Made by a program: the position numbers and the translations under genes. Positions 24,957-33,341 of a stretch of 64,000 bases of DNA are shown in pieces. Below the pieces are notes generated by a model. The model had not been told where the DNA came from, searched no databases, and saw only the letters and a program-made list of their open reading frames with translations. Origin of the DNA: Oscillospiraceae bacterium (lineage in GTDB: Bacteria > Bacillota > Clostridia > Oscillospirales > Oscillospiraceae); the NCBI GenBank assembly GCA_017428565.1, contig JAFRQP010000098.1, positions 1 to 64,000 on the forward strand. The letters are read 5' to 3'. Every line of letters begins with the position of its first letter. Within the stretch, counting starts at the first letter, position 1.

Positions 24957-24992
24957 AAAGAAGCCGATCTGCCCGGCGGATCGGCTTCTTTT
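24957..24992 (-). terminator. Terminator of galE unit
   Basis: A 13-bp stem (24957-24969 with 24979-24991) is followed on the minus strand by a T-rich stretch, 25 bp past the galE stop and before the GNAT gene. Confidence 0.75.
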
Positions 24993-25016
24993 CTGCCTTT
25001 CAGTTTCAGATCCCGG

Positions 25017-26039
25017 TCATTCCGCTTCCGCGTAGCCCATGGGATTCTTGCTCTGCCAGCTCCAGGTGTCCCGGCACATGTCCTCCAGGGTGTACTGGGC
25101 CTTCCAGCCCAGCAGCTGGGCGCTCTTGTCCGGGTTGGAGTAGAGCCGGGGCAGGTCGCCGGCCCGGCGGGGTGCGATCTCATAGGGGATCTTGATGCCG
25201 TTGACCTTCTCAAAGGTCTTCACCATGTCCAGCACGCTGTAGCCGGTGCCGGTGCCCAGGTTAAAGACGTTCTCGCCTCTGTGATGGCGCATGTAGTCGA
25301 TGGCGGCCACGTGGCCCCGGGCCAGATCGGTGACATGGATGTAATCCCGGATGCAGGTGCCGTCGGGGGTGTCGTAATCGTCGCCGAAGACGTTCAGGTG
25401 ATCCAGTCGGCCCACGGCCACCTGGGAGATGAAGGGCATCAGATTGTTGGGGATGCCCCGGGGATCCTCGCCGATGAGACCGCTGCGGTGGGCGCCGATG
25501 GGGTTGAAGTAGCGCAGCAGGGAGACGGAGAAGTCATTCACGGCCTTGGCGGTGTCCCGCAGGATCTGCTCGGACATATACTTGGTCCAGCCGTAGGGGT
25601 TGGTGCAGCCGCCGGTGACGGCGGTCTCCTTCAGGGGCATCTGGTTTGCGCCGTTATAGACCGTGGCGGAGGAGGAGAACACGATGTCGTGCACGCCGTG
25701 ATCCCGCATGGCCTCGCAGAGGGTAATGGTGGAAAACAGGTTGTTGTCATAGTATTCCAGGGGCATGACCACGGATTCACCCACGGCCTTGAGGCCGGCA
25801 AAGTGAATGGCGCAGTCGATCTTGTGCTTTTCGAAGATCCGGTCCAGAGCGGCGCGGTTGCGCACGTCCTCCTGGTAGAAGTCCACATGCTTGCCGGTGA
25901 TCTGCTCCACCCGCTCGATGGCCTTCGCGCTGGAATTGACCAGGTTGTCGATGACGACGACGCCGATGTCCTGCTCCAGCAGTTCCACGCAGGTATGGCT
26001 GCCGATGTAACCGGCGCCGCCGGTGACGAGTACGTTCAT
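25017..26039 (-). CDS. galE: UDP-glucose 4-epimerase
   Basis: This 340-aa short-chain dehydrogenase-type enzyme interconverts UDP-glucose and UDP-galactose. The NAD-binding motif VTGGAGYIGSH is at residues 5-15. The catalytic set is visible in SSSATVYNG and YGWTKYM (Tyr-x-x-x-Lys). Conserved LRYFNPIGAHRSG and RDYIHVTDLARGH segments also support GalE rather than another epimerase. The length is exactly that of the family. It lies 25 bp after a sugar nucleotidyltransferase, with GGAGGAAC before ATG, so the pair probably supplies activated sugars for surface glycans. Confidence 0.95.
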   Translation of the reverse strand: MNVLVTGGAGYIGSHTCVELLEQDIGVVVIDNLVNSSAKAIERVEQITGKHVDFYQEDVRNRAALDRIFEKHKIDCAIHFAGLKAVGESVVMPLEYYDNNLFSTITLCEAMRDHGVHDIVFSSSATVYNGANQMPLKETAVTGGCTNPYGWTKYMSEQILRDTAKAVNDFSVSLLRYFNPIGAHRSGLIGEDPRGIPNNLMPFISQVAVGRLDHLNVFGDDYDTPDGTCIRDYIHVTDLARGHVAAIDYMRHHRGENVFNLGTGTGYSVLDMVKTFEKVNGIKIPYEIAPRRAGDLPRLYSNPDKSAQLLGWKAQYTLEDMCRDTWSWQSKNPMGYAEAE

Positions 26040-26064
26040 GCTGCAAGTTCCTCCATAAAATATT

Positions 26065-26970
26065 TTAATCCAAAAGTGTTTCGGGATAGACGCCTTCGGC
26101 GCGAAGACGGGCGATCGTTTCTACCACATCCGGCATGTCCTCTTGATAGGTGATGCCGTGCCAGCTCTCGTGGCAGGGGAGCACCTCCACCGTGCCCTGG
26201 CCCTCGTGGATGAGGGCGTTGGTCACGAAGGGCAGGAAATACTCCGCCTTCTCCGGGTTCACCGGGAGATTTGCGTCCAGCCAGGCGGGGAAGCGCTTTT
26301 TCAGCTGGCGCAGCATGTCCTGCCCGAAGCCCCAGAAGTTCATGGACACCCGGCAGTCGCCGGAGAGGGGGACCCAGGTCTCCCCGTCCTCGGTGAAGGC
26401 GGCGTCCTCGCCCCGCTTTGCGATCCGGGTGCGCTCCACCACGTCGGTGAGAAGGCCGTTTTCCACCTGGCAGATGCCTCTCGCCACGGTGCCGTGCTCG
26501 GTGACGGTGTTGCGCAGCAGGTAGGCCACCATGGCGTGCTCGGTCTCCGGCCGGTCCGCGGCCAGAAAGCGATAGATCGTCTCAAAGGCGCCGCGGCCGT
26601 AGAAATCGTCGGCGTTGATGACGGCGAAGGGGCCGTCGAGGACCTCCGCCGCGCAGAGCACCGCGTGGGCCGTGCCCCAGGGCTTTTTGCGCCCCGCCGG
26701 GACGGCGTAACCCTCCGGCAGCATGTCGATCTGCTGGAAGACGTACTTCACGTCAAAGTACTTTTCCATCCGGCGCCCCACGGCGGCCTTGAAGTCCTCC
26801 TCGATCTCGTGCTTGATGATGAAGGCCGCCTTGCGGAAGCCCGCCCGCCAGGCGTCATAAAGGGAAAAGTCGATGATGGCGTGGCCGTGCCCGTCCACCG
26901 CGGTGATCTGCTTGAGCCCGCCGAAGCGGCTGCCCATCCCGGCCGCCAGGATCACAAGACAAGGTTCCAT
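26065..26970 (-). CDS. Sugar nucleotidyltransferase
   Basis: This 301-aa NTP-transferase family protein is expected to activate a sugar phosphate with a nucleoside triphosphate. The signature LAAGMGSRFGGLKQ is at residues 8-21. The metal-binding aspartates are in INADDFYG and a GTAHAVL substrate loop is present. It resembles nucleotidyltransferases found next to galE or phosphotransferase genes and is not a typical GalU, lacking that family's downstream motifs. The substrate is unknown. It is transcribed with galE, with AAAGGAAAG upstream of ATG. Confidence 0.8.
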   Translation of the reverse strand: MEPCLVILAAGMGSRFGGLKQITAVDGHGHAIIDFSLYDAWRAGFRKAAFIIKHEIEEDFKAAVGRRMEKYFDVKYVFQQIDMLPEGYAVPAGRKKPWGTAHAVLCAAEVLDGPFAVINADDFYGRGAFETIYRFLAADRPETEHAMVAYLLRNTVTEHGTVARGICQVENGLLTDVVERTRIAKRGEDAAFTEDGETWVPLSGDCRVSMNFWGFGQDMLRQLKKRFPAWLDANLPVNPEKAEYFLPFVTNALIHEGQGTVEVLPCHESWHGITYQEDMPDVVETIARLRAEGVYPETLLD

Positions 26971-26990
26971 ATTCTTTCCTTTCCTTATAG

Positions 26991-27030
26991 GCCCCCTTGC
27001 CTAAAGGGGGCTCCCGCGAAGCGGGTGGGG
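26991..27030. repeat. Tandem hairpins, intergenic repeat
   Basis: GCCCCCTT (26991-26998) pairs with AAGGGGGC (27004-27011), and directly after it CCCGC (27013-27017) pairs with GCGGG (27021-27025). The pair sits between the MBL hydrolase stop and the sugar nucleotidyltransferase start. It may end the recJ-rel-dtd-MBL transcript but lacks a clear T-tract. It looks like a mobile palindromic repeat. Confidence 0.45.
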
Positions 27031-27066
27031 GATTTTCCTTTTACCGATCTGCAGCGAAGCGGCGTG

Positions 27067-27678
27067 CTATCTCGACATGGCTACGCGGCAATAGTAGTTG
27101 AACAGACGTTCCCGGGCCAGGGTACTGGAATCCATGTGGCCGGGATAGACCTCATAATCGCCCTCCAGGGAGCAGAGCTTCTTCAGGGAGCGCAGCTCCT
27201 CCTCCATGTCGCCGCCGACCAGGTCCGTCCTGCCGCAGCTGCCGCGAAAGAGGGTGTCTCCGGTGAAGAGCGCGTCTCCGCAGCGCAGACTCACGCCGCC
27301 GGGAGTGTGACCGGGAGTGCCGATCACCTCAAAGCGCAGGGAGGCGATCTCGATGCTGTCGCCGTCGCCGTAATACTCGCCCTCCGCCGGCAGGTGGAAG
27401 GGGAAGTGGGGATCGCGCCGCTCCTCGGCGTCGTCCAGCCGGTTCATATAGACGGTGGCGCCGGTCTCTTCGGCCACGGTCTCCGCCGCGCCCACGTGGT
27501 CGTAGTGCCCGTGGGTCAGGAAAACGGCGCGGCAGCGCAGCTTGTGCTCTTCCAGATAATCCAGAATGGTGTTGCTCTCGTCGCCGGGATCGATCACGGC
27601 GCAGTCCAGACTCTTTTCATCGGTGACCACATAGCAGTTGGTCTCCAGCTGCCCGACAGGGATGGTTTTGATCAGCAT
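27067..27678 (-). CDS. MBL-fold metallo-hydrolase (glyoxalase II-like)
   Basis: This 203-aa cytosolic enzyme has the metallo-beta-lactamase metal motif THGHYDHVG (residues 55-63), TPGHTPGG, the bridging aspartate in FTGDTLFRGSCGRTD and a final YPGHM histidine. This is the short YcbL-type form that lacks the glyoxalase II substrate-binding C-terminal domain. It begins one base after the dtd stop with AAAGGAGC as ribosome site, so the genes are tightly coupled. It likely hydrolyses a thioester or similar small molecule; the substrate is not known. Confidence 0.88.
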   Translation of the reverse strand: MLIKTIPVGQLETNCYVVTDEKSLDCAVIDPGDESNTILDYLEEHKLRCRAVFLTHGHYDHVGAAETVAEETGATVYMNRLDDAEERRDPHFPFHLPAEGEYYGDGDSIEIASLRFEVIGTPGHTPGGVSLRCGDALFTGDTLFRGSCGRTDLVGGDMEEELRSLKKLCSLEGDYEVYPGHMDSSTLARERLFNYYCRVAMSR

Positions 27679-27679
27679 C

Positions 27680-28126
27680 TCAAAGCTCCTTTGTGTCCAG
27701 AAGAATGGTGAAGGGCCCCTCGTTGACGGAACTCACCAGCATTTTCGCCCCGAAAACGCCGGTCTCCACCCGGAAGCCGCGTTTGCGGCATTCGTCGATC
27801 ACCAGCTCGTAGAGGGGAACGGCGGTCTCCGGCCGGGCGGCATGAGAAAAGCCGGGACGGCGGGAGCTGCAGTCGGCAAACAGCGTGAACTGGCTGATGA
27901 TCAGCAGCTCCGCCGCGCCGGCATTCACGGGATTGACGTTGATGCGCCCCTCGGCGTCCTCAAAAACGCGCAGACCGCAGATCTTGTCGGCGATCCTGCG
28001 GGCCTCCGCCTCCGTGTCCTCGCGGTGGACGCCCAGCAGCACCAGAAAGCCCCGGCCGATGGCGCCGTGCACGGCGCCGTCGATCTCCACCGAGGCGGAA
28101 TTCACTCTTGTAACAACAGCTCTCAT
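27680..28126 (-). CDS. dtd: D-aminoacyl-tRNA deacylase
   Basis: This 148-aa homodimeric enzyme removes D-amino acids (and glycine from tRNA-Ala) that were wrongly attached to tRNA. The two cross-subunit active-site motifs are present: SQFTLFAD (residues 78-85) and NEGPFTI near the C-terminus, with the usual cis Gly-Pro. The N-terminal RAVVTRVNSASVEIDG is characteristic. It lies downstream of the (p)ppGpp synthetase gene in the same order seen in many Firmicutes. The start has a CAGGAGC site. Confidence 0.95.
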   Translation of the reverse strand: MRAVVTRVNSASVEIDGAVHGAIGRGFLVLLGVHREDTEAEARRIADKICGLRVFEDAEGRINVNPVNAGAAELLIISQFTLFADCSSRRPGFSHAARPETAVPLYELVIDECRKRGFRVETGVFGAKMLVSSVNEGPFTILLDTKEL

Positions 28127-28141
28127 AAAAAGCTCCTGATT

Positions 28142-28173
28142 TCTAAGCGCTAAGTACTAAGCACTAAGCACTA
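28142..28173. repeat. TAAGCACT-type short repeats
   Basis: Four to five imperfect copies of CTAAGCACTAAGTACT-like units lie between rel and dtd. They are related to the arms of the palindromic element at 9065-9153. No coding potential. Confidence 0.45.
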
Positions 28174-30405
28174 CTTCCCGTTGCGCGTCACGTCGGTGAC
28201 GCTGGGTACGGCCGCCAGCTTGTTCATGATCTGCCGCAGCTCCGCGCTGCCCTTGACCTCCAGGGTGATGTTCACCAGCGCGAGACCGGAATTGTCCCGG
28301 GCGGAGAGGTTTCGCACCTTGGCGTTCAGCGCGTTCAGCACGGTGGCGATGTCCATGACCAGACCCGAGCGGTCCTTGGCTGCGATGGTGATGGCGGTCA
28401 CATAGCTGTCGGTGATCTGGCTGGCCCAGGAGACGGGGATCCAGCGGCCGCTGTCCACCTGATCCCGGGAGCGTCGCAGATAGTTCTCGCAGTCCTTCCG
28501 GTGGATGGAGACGCCCTGGCCCCGGGTGATGAAGCCCACGATCTCATCCCCCGGCACGGGGGTGCAGCAGCGGGAGAATTTGACCAGGCAGTTGTCCAGC
28601 CCCTCCACCAGGATGCCGTGGACGGCCTTGCCCTCCTTCTTGGCCCGCTCCTCCCGCCGCTCGGCGGCGGCAGAGACCTTGTCCAGCACGGACTTCTTCT
28701 CTGCCAGCAGGGCCTTCTGCTCGTCCCGCATGCGGTTGGCCACCCGGGCGGCGGTGACGCCGCCGTAGCCGATGGCGGCCAGCATATCGTCGATGGTGGC
28801 GTAGGACAGGCGCTTGAGCACCGGGTTGAGGATCGCATCGTCCAGCAGCTCGTCCAGATTCAGCTCGTTGTGCTTCAGCTCGTCCTCCAGCATCTGCAGG
28901 CCCCGGAGAACGTTCTCTTCCCGCCGCTCCTTCTTGTACCACTGCTTGATCTTGGTGCGGGCGGAGCCGCTCTTGACGATGTTCAGCCAGTCCCGGCTGG
29001 GGCCGGGGGCGGACTTGGAGGTGCGGATCTCCACGATGTCGCCGTTCTGCAGCACGTAGTCGAAGGTCACGATGCGGCCGTTGACCTTGGCGCCCACCAT
29101 GTGGTTGCCCACGTCCGAGTGGATGCTGTAGGCAAAGTCGATGGGCGTGGCGCCGGCGGGGAGATTGATCACGTCTCCTTTGGGGGAGAAGACAAAAACC
29201 TCGTCGGCAAACATGTCGATCTTCAGATCGTGGAAGAAGTCCTGGGCGTCGGACTCCTGCTGATCCTCCAGCAGGCGTCGGACCCAGGCGAATTTCTCCT
29301 CGTCCCCCTCCCGCACGGCGCTGCCGCTGCCGGCCATCTTATACTTCCAGTGGGCGGCGATGCCGTACTCGGCGGTGTGGTGCATCTCCCAGGTGCGGAT
29401 CTGCACCTCGAAGGGGATGCCCTCCGAGCCGATGACGGTGGTGTGTAGACTCTGGTACATGTTGGGCTTGGGGGTGGAGATATAGTCCTTGAAGCGTCCG
29501 GGCACGGGCTTGAACATGTCGTGGATGACGCCCAGGACGTTATAGCAGTCCGGCAGGGAGTCCACGATGACCCGAAAGGCGCAGAGATCGAAGATGCCGT
29601 TGATATCCAGCTTCTGGCTGTACATCTTCCGGTAAATGCTGTACACATGCTTGATGCGGGAGAAGATGGACGCCTCGATCCCCTCATGCTTCAGGCGGGT
29701 CTGGATCTTCTCGTCCACCGAGGACATGAAGGCCTCCAGCTCCGGCATGCGGGCGGTGAGATACTCCGTGATCTCCCGGTAGCCGGTGGGGTCCAGGTAG
29801 CGCAGAGACAGGTCCTCCAGCTCCCACTTGGCCTGCTGCATGCCCAGCCGGTGGGCGATGGGGGCGTAGATCTCCATGGTCTCCAGGGATTTGGTGCGCT
29901 GCTTTTCCGGCGACTGATAGTCCATGGTGCGCATGTTGTGCATGCGGTCGGCGATCTTGATGAGGATCACGCGGATGTCCTTGGCCATGGCCATGAGCAT
30001 CTTGCGCAGGTTCTCCATCTGCTCGTCTTCCTTGCTGGTGTACTGCACGCGGGTCAGCTTGGTGACGCCCTCCACGATGTCCGCCACGGGCACGCCGAAC
30101 TGGCGGGCGATGTCCGCGTGGGTCAGGGCGGTGTCCTCGATCACGTCGTGCAGAAGGGCGGCGCAGATGGAATCCTCGTCCAGACCCAGATCCACGGAGA
30201 TGTCCGCCGCGGCCACGCAGTGGGTCACATAGGGGGAGCCGTCCTTCCGAAGCTGCCCGGAGTGGGCCAGCTTTGCCACCTCATAGGCCGCGCGGATCCG
30301 GCCCAGGTCCATGGGGTGGCCTGCGCTGCGGATCTTTTCCTCCAGCTCCGCGAACATCTTGTCGGGATCCAGAGGCGTATGCTCTTTTTTCGGCGTTTCG
30401 TTCAT
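28171..30405 (-). CDS. rel: Bifunctional (p)ppGpp synthetase/hydrolase
   Basis: This 744-aa RSH enzyme makes and degrades the stringent-response alarmone. Domains in order: HD hydrolase with LLHDVIEDT (about 85-93) and KIADRMHNMRTM, a synthetase with the RFKDYI loop (RxKD form, as in bifunctional enzymes) and PNMYQSLHTTV, TGS (DEVFVFSPKGD), a zinc-finger-like region with FSRCCTPVPGDEIVGF, and a C-terminal ACT domain. Both catalytic halves look intact. ATG 30405 with a CGGGAG site is preferred over an ATG at 30420, which has no site. It lies a few bases behind recJ and ahead of dtd. Confidence 0.95.
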   Translation of the reverse strand: MNETPKKEHTPLDPDKMFAELEEKIRSAGHPMDLGRIRAAYEVAKLAHSGQLRKDGSPYVTHCVAAADISVDLGLDEDSICAALLHDVIEDTALTHADIARQFGVPVADIVEGVTKLTRVQYTSKEDEQMENLRKMLMAMAKDIRVILIKIADRMHNMRTMDYQSPEKQRTKSLETMEIYAPIAHRLGMQQAKWELEDLSLRYLDPTGYREITEYLTARMPELEAFMSSVDEKIQTRLKHEGIEASIFSRIKHVYSIYRKMYSQKLDINGIFDLCAFRVIVDSLPDCYNVLGVIHDMFKPVPGRFKDYISTPKPNMYQSLHTTVIGSEGIPFEVQIRTWEMHHTAEYGIAAHWKYKMAGSGSAVREGDEEKFAWVRRLLEDQQESDAQDFFHDLKIDMFADEVFVFSPKGDVINLPAGATPIDFAYSIHSDVGNHMVGAKVNGRIVTFDYVLQNGDIVEIRTSKSAPGPSRDWLNIVKSGSARTKIKQWYKKERREENVLRGLQMLEDELKHNELNLDELLDDAILNPVLKRLSYATIDDMLAAIGYGGVTAARVANRMRDEQKALLAEKKSVLDKVSAAAERREERAKKEGKAVHGILVEGLDNCLVKFSRCCTPVPGDEIVGFITRGQGVSIHRKDCENYLRRSRDQVDSGRWIPVSWASQITDSYVTAITIAAKDRSGLVMDIATVLNALNAKVRNLSARDNSGLALVNITLEVKGSAELRQIMNKLAAVPSVTDVTRNGK

Positions 30406-30432
30406 GGTACGCTCCCGCATTTCAAAATCGGT

Positions 30433-32463
30433 TCAGCAGGGCTGCTCGCCCAGCTCGCGGCGCAGGCTTTGCATGAGAGGCGTGGCGTTCAGATCCGCCT
30501 TCCCCTCCGTGGGGCGGCAGCAGGCGTTGAAAATGCGTCCGTCGGGGCTGTGCAGCAGTCCCGCCTCGCGCAGGATCATCAAACAGAGACAAAAGCGTTC
30601 CGGTGCCATGCCCGGCGGGCAGAGGGAGAGGATGCTCTCCACAGTCCCGGGGAGGGAGAGCTCGCCGCCGGCGCCGCGCCAGATCTGCACGAAATCCGAG
30701 CGCTGGGGGCAGAAGGCGGCGGCGGCGTAAGCGTAGTCCGCCTCCTCCTCGCCGGAGAGGATCCGGCGGCAGAGCGCCGTCCCGTCGTGTCGGCGCAGGG
30801 CGGAGATCACCAGCTGCACGCTGGCGTGTCCCCGGAAATCGTTGACCTGGGGCGTGAAGGCCACATCCACCCGGTCTCCCTCCTCCACGCCCAGCGCCTG
30901 GGCCGTGTGGGAGAAGAAGATGCCGTCCAGCCGGGTGCCGCCGATGCAGACGCGGACCTTCAGATGCCGGCCGCTGCCCACCTGATCGGCGGATTCCAGC
31001 AGCACGTCGCTGAAGCAGAAGACGGGCTTGGGATTGGCGTTGCCGAAGGGCTCCAGCCGATCCAGCTCCCGCACGTTTTCCAGGCTGAGCATGGCCGGGT
31101 CCCGGATCAGCAGGTTGCAGTTCACGTCCGGCTGAGGCTCCGGGCGGTTGGCGCGATAATAGGCGTTGAGGGCCGCGCGGAAGGCGTTGAGCTGGTCGCT
31201 GCGGATGGTCATGCCGGCGGCCAGGGCGTGTCCGCCGAAGCCCAGCAGATAGCGGGAGCAGGCGGAGAGCGCCTCGAAGAGGTTGAAGCCGCCGTAGCTC
31301 CGGCAGGAGCCCTTGCCGTGGTCGCCGTTGAGGCAGACCATGATGGCGGGCAGGGAAAACTGCTCCGCCAGGCGGGAGGCGGCGATGCCGATGACCCCCT
31401 GGTGCCAGCGGTCGCTGGCCAGGACGATGGGCCCGTCCGGCTTTTTCCCCTCCAGCTTGCCCAGGGCGTCCTTCCAGATCTCGGTCTCGATGCTCTGCCG
31501 CTGCCGGTTCAGCTCGCAGAGCTTGGCAGCCAGGGCGCCGGCCTCCCCGGGGTCGGTGCACATCAAAAGATCGGAGGCCATGGTGGCCTGGCCCAGGCGG
31601 CCCGCGGCGTTCAGGCGGGGCGCAAGGCTGAAGCCGATGCTGGAGGCGCTGATCCGCGACGGGTCCACGCCGGCCTCCCGCAGCATGGCGGCAAAGCCGG
31701 GCCGGGGATTGCGGGCCAGCATTTCAAGCCCCCGCCGCACCAGATAGCGGTTTTCGTCCACCAGAGGCATCACGTCCGCCACGGTGCCCACGGCGACCAG
31801 GTCCCCGTAGCGCTGCAGCATGGCCTCGGCGTTCCCCTCGCAGGCGCAGACCAGCTTCAGCGCCACGCCGACGCCGCAGAGATCCGGGTTGGGGTAGCGG
31901 TTGCCCTCCTGCTTGCAGTCGATGACGGCCAGCGCGTCCGGCAGGGCGCCGGGCTTGCACTCATGGTGATCGGTGACGATCATATCCATCCCGATGCTCT
32001 TGGTGTATTCCGCCTCTTCCACGGCGGTGATGCCGCAGTCCACGGTGATGAGCAGGGTCACGCCGCCTGCGCGCAGCGTGTCCAGCGCGGAGCAGTTGAG
32101 CCCGTAGCCCTCCTCGTTTCGGTCGGGGATATAGCCGGTGCAGCGCAGCCCCTTCCAGCGCAGATAGTCCGTCAGCAGGCAGGTGGCGGTGATGCCGTCC
32201 ACATCATAGTCTCCGTAGACCGCGACGGCCTCCTTCCGGGCGATGGCGCGGCGGATGCGCTCCACCGCGGCGGGCATGCCCTGCATCTGCATCGGATCGT
32301 GCAGACAGGAAATGTCGCAGTCCAGCAGAGCGTGGGCCTGTTCCGGCGTCCGGATGCCCCGCAGGGCCAAGACGGCGGAAAGAAGCGGCCCGTAGCCCGC
32401 CTCCTGCAGCGCAGCCGGAACCTCCGGCCGCGTATATGGTATTTTCCACTCCAAATTCTTCAT
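30433..32463 (-). CDS. recJ: Single-stranded-DNA-specific exonuclease RecJ
   Basis: This 676-aa 5'-3' exonuclease acts in recombination and repair. DHH-family motifs are visible: YGDYDVDGIT (residues 83-92), VDCGITAVEE, TDHHECKPG (motif III, DHH) and a DHHA1 domain with GFGGHALAAG. An OB-fold region follows the DHHA1 domain (ESADQVGSGRHLKVRV), and the C-terminal ~120 residues are a Firmicutes-type extension. The ribosome site is weak (GGGAAC). It heads the recJ-rel-dtd-MBL operon. Confidence 0.94.
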   Translation of the reverse strand: MKNLEWKIPYTRPEVPAALQEAGYGPLLSAVLALRGIRTPEQAHALLDCDISCLHDPMQMQGMPAAVERIRRAIARKEAVAVYGDYDVDGITATCLLTDYLRWKGLRCTGYIPDRNEEGYGLNCSALDTLRAGGVTLLITVDCGITAVEEAEYTKSIGMDMIVTDHHECKPGALPDALAVIDCKQEGNRYPNPDLCGVGVALKLVCACEGNAEAMLQRYGDLVAVGTVADVMPLVDENRYLVRRGLEMLARNPRPGFAAMLREAGVDPSRISASSIGFSLAPRLNAAGRLGQATMASDLLMCTDPGEAGALAAKLCELNRQRQSIETEIWKDALGKLEGKKPDGPIVLASDRWHQGVIGIAASRLAEQFSLPAIMVCLNGDHGKGSCRSYGGFNLFEALSACSRYLLGFGGHALAAGMTIRSDQLNAFRAALNAYYRANRPEPQPDVNCNLLIRDPAMLSLENVRELDRLEPFGNANPKPVFCFSDVLLESADQVGSGRHLKVRVCIGGTRLDGIFFSHTAQALGVEEGDRVDVAFTPQVNDFRGHASVQLVISALRRHDGTALCRRILSGEEEADYAYAAAAFCPQRSDFVQIWRGAGGELSLPGTVESILSLCPPGMAPERFCLCLMILREAGLLHSPDGRIFNACCRPTEGKADLNATPLMQSLRRELGEQPC

Positions 32464-32543
32464 ACGTTCCCACTTTATATTTTTCTTATTGAATCATTCT
32501 ATCAAATCCCGCACATGAATGCAAGTGCGGCGGGAACATTTTA

Positions 32544-33125
32544 TCAGGGAGCGTAATCCGTCAGTCTGCGGATGCCGCCGGTGCGGGGAGCGGCGTTCAG
32601 CACGTGGTTCAGCGCCTCCTCCGGCGTGGGGCACAGGGCGAAGAGCTCCAGGCAGCCTTTGGCGAGAAACCCGTCCGCCACCGCCCGCTCCAGCAGGGCG
32701 GAAAGCGGCGTGAAGTAATCCAGGGTGTTCACCAGGGCGATTGGCTTGCTGTGACGGCCCAGCTGCTTCAGCGTCAGCGTCTCGAAAAACTCCTCAAAGG
32801 TGCCGATGCCGCCTGGCAGGGCGATAAAGGCCTCGCTCTCCTCCGCCATGGCGCTTTTCCGCTCCGCCATGGTTTCGGTGAAGAGAAAGCGGCTGCAGCG
32901 GGGGAAGAGGATGCCCGGCTCGTCAAAGAAGCGGGGGGCGACGCCCAGGATCTCTCCGCCCTTTTCCGCCGCGCCCCGGGCGCAGGCGCCCATCAGCCCC
33001 TTTGCGCCGCCGCCGAAGATCAGCGTGTGCCCGCCCGCGGCCAGCAGCCGCCCCAGGCGGAAGGCCGCGTCGAAATAGGCCTGATCCAGTTGATTTCCCG
33101 ATGCTCCGTATACGCAGATCCGCAT
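32544..33125 (-). CDS. LOG family nucleoside 5'-monophosphate phosphoribohydrolase
   Basis: This 193-aa Rossmann-fold protein has both LOG signatures: GGGAKGLMG (residues 38-46) and PGGIGTFEE (104-112). LOG enzymes cut the N-glycosidic bond of nucleotide monophosphates. In bacteria they are often annotated as lysine decarboxylase-like, which is misleading. All catalytic residues (Arg in MAERKSAM, Glu in TFEE) are present. The ATG has a CGGAGG site. The gene is transcribed toward recJ but 80 bp away. Its in vivo substrate is unknown. Confidence 0.9.
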   Translation of the reverse strand: MRICVYGASGNQLDQAYFDAAFRLGRLLAAGGHTLIFGGGAKGLMGACARGAAEKGGEILGVAPRFFDEPGILFPRCSRFLFTETMAERKSAMAEESEAFIALPGGIGTFEEFFETLTLKQLGRHSKPIALVNTLDYFTPLSALLERAVADGFLAKGCLELFALCPTPEEALNHVLNAAPRTGGIRRLTDYAP

Positions 33126-33190
33126 GATCGCAATCCTCCGTTTTTTCTTTTTTCATCCCAGTGTACCACACAGGGAGAAAAAGCGCAAAC

Positions 33191-33254
33191 GGCAGATCCC
33201 ATCCCATGAAACGGCAGATCCCATCCCATGAAAACGGCAGATCCCATCCCATGA
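33191..33254. repeat. Three-copy tandem repeat
   Basis: Three nearly identical 22-23 bp units (GGCAGATCCCATCCCATGAA core) begin at 33191, 33213 and 33236. They lie between the divergent LOG and YdcF-family genes. No spacers are present, so this is not a CRISPR array. Confidence 0.8.
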
Positions 33255-33341
33255 AAAAAGCATTGACCGCGGGACCCTTTGCCGCTATGATAAGGGAAAT
33301 CAACTGCAAGGGCATGGGCCGGGCCGCCGGCGGAGGACGAG

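Noticed and set aside
30405..30420. ATG at 30420 as the start of rel.
   Set aside because: No ribosome site precedes it. ATG 30405 has CGGGAG at suitable distance.
33191..33254. Possible CRISPR array.
   Set aside because: Three units sit end to end with no spacers, and no cas gene is nearby.
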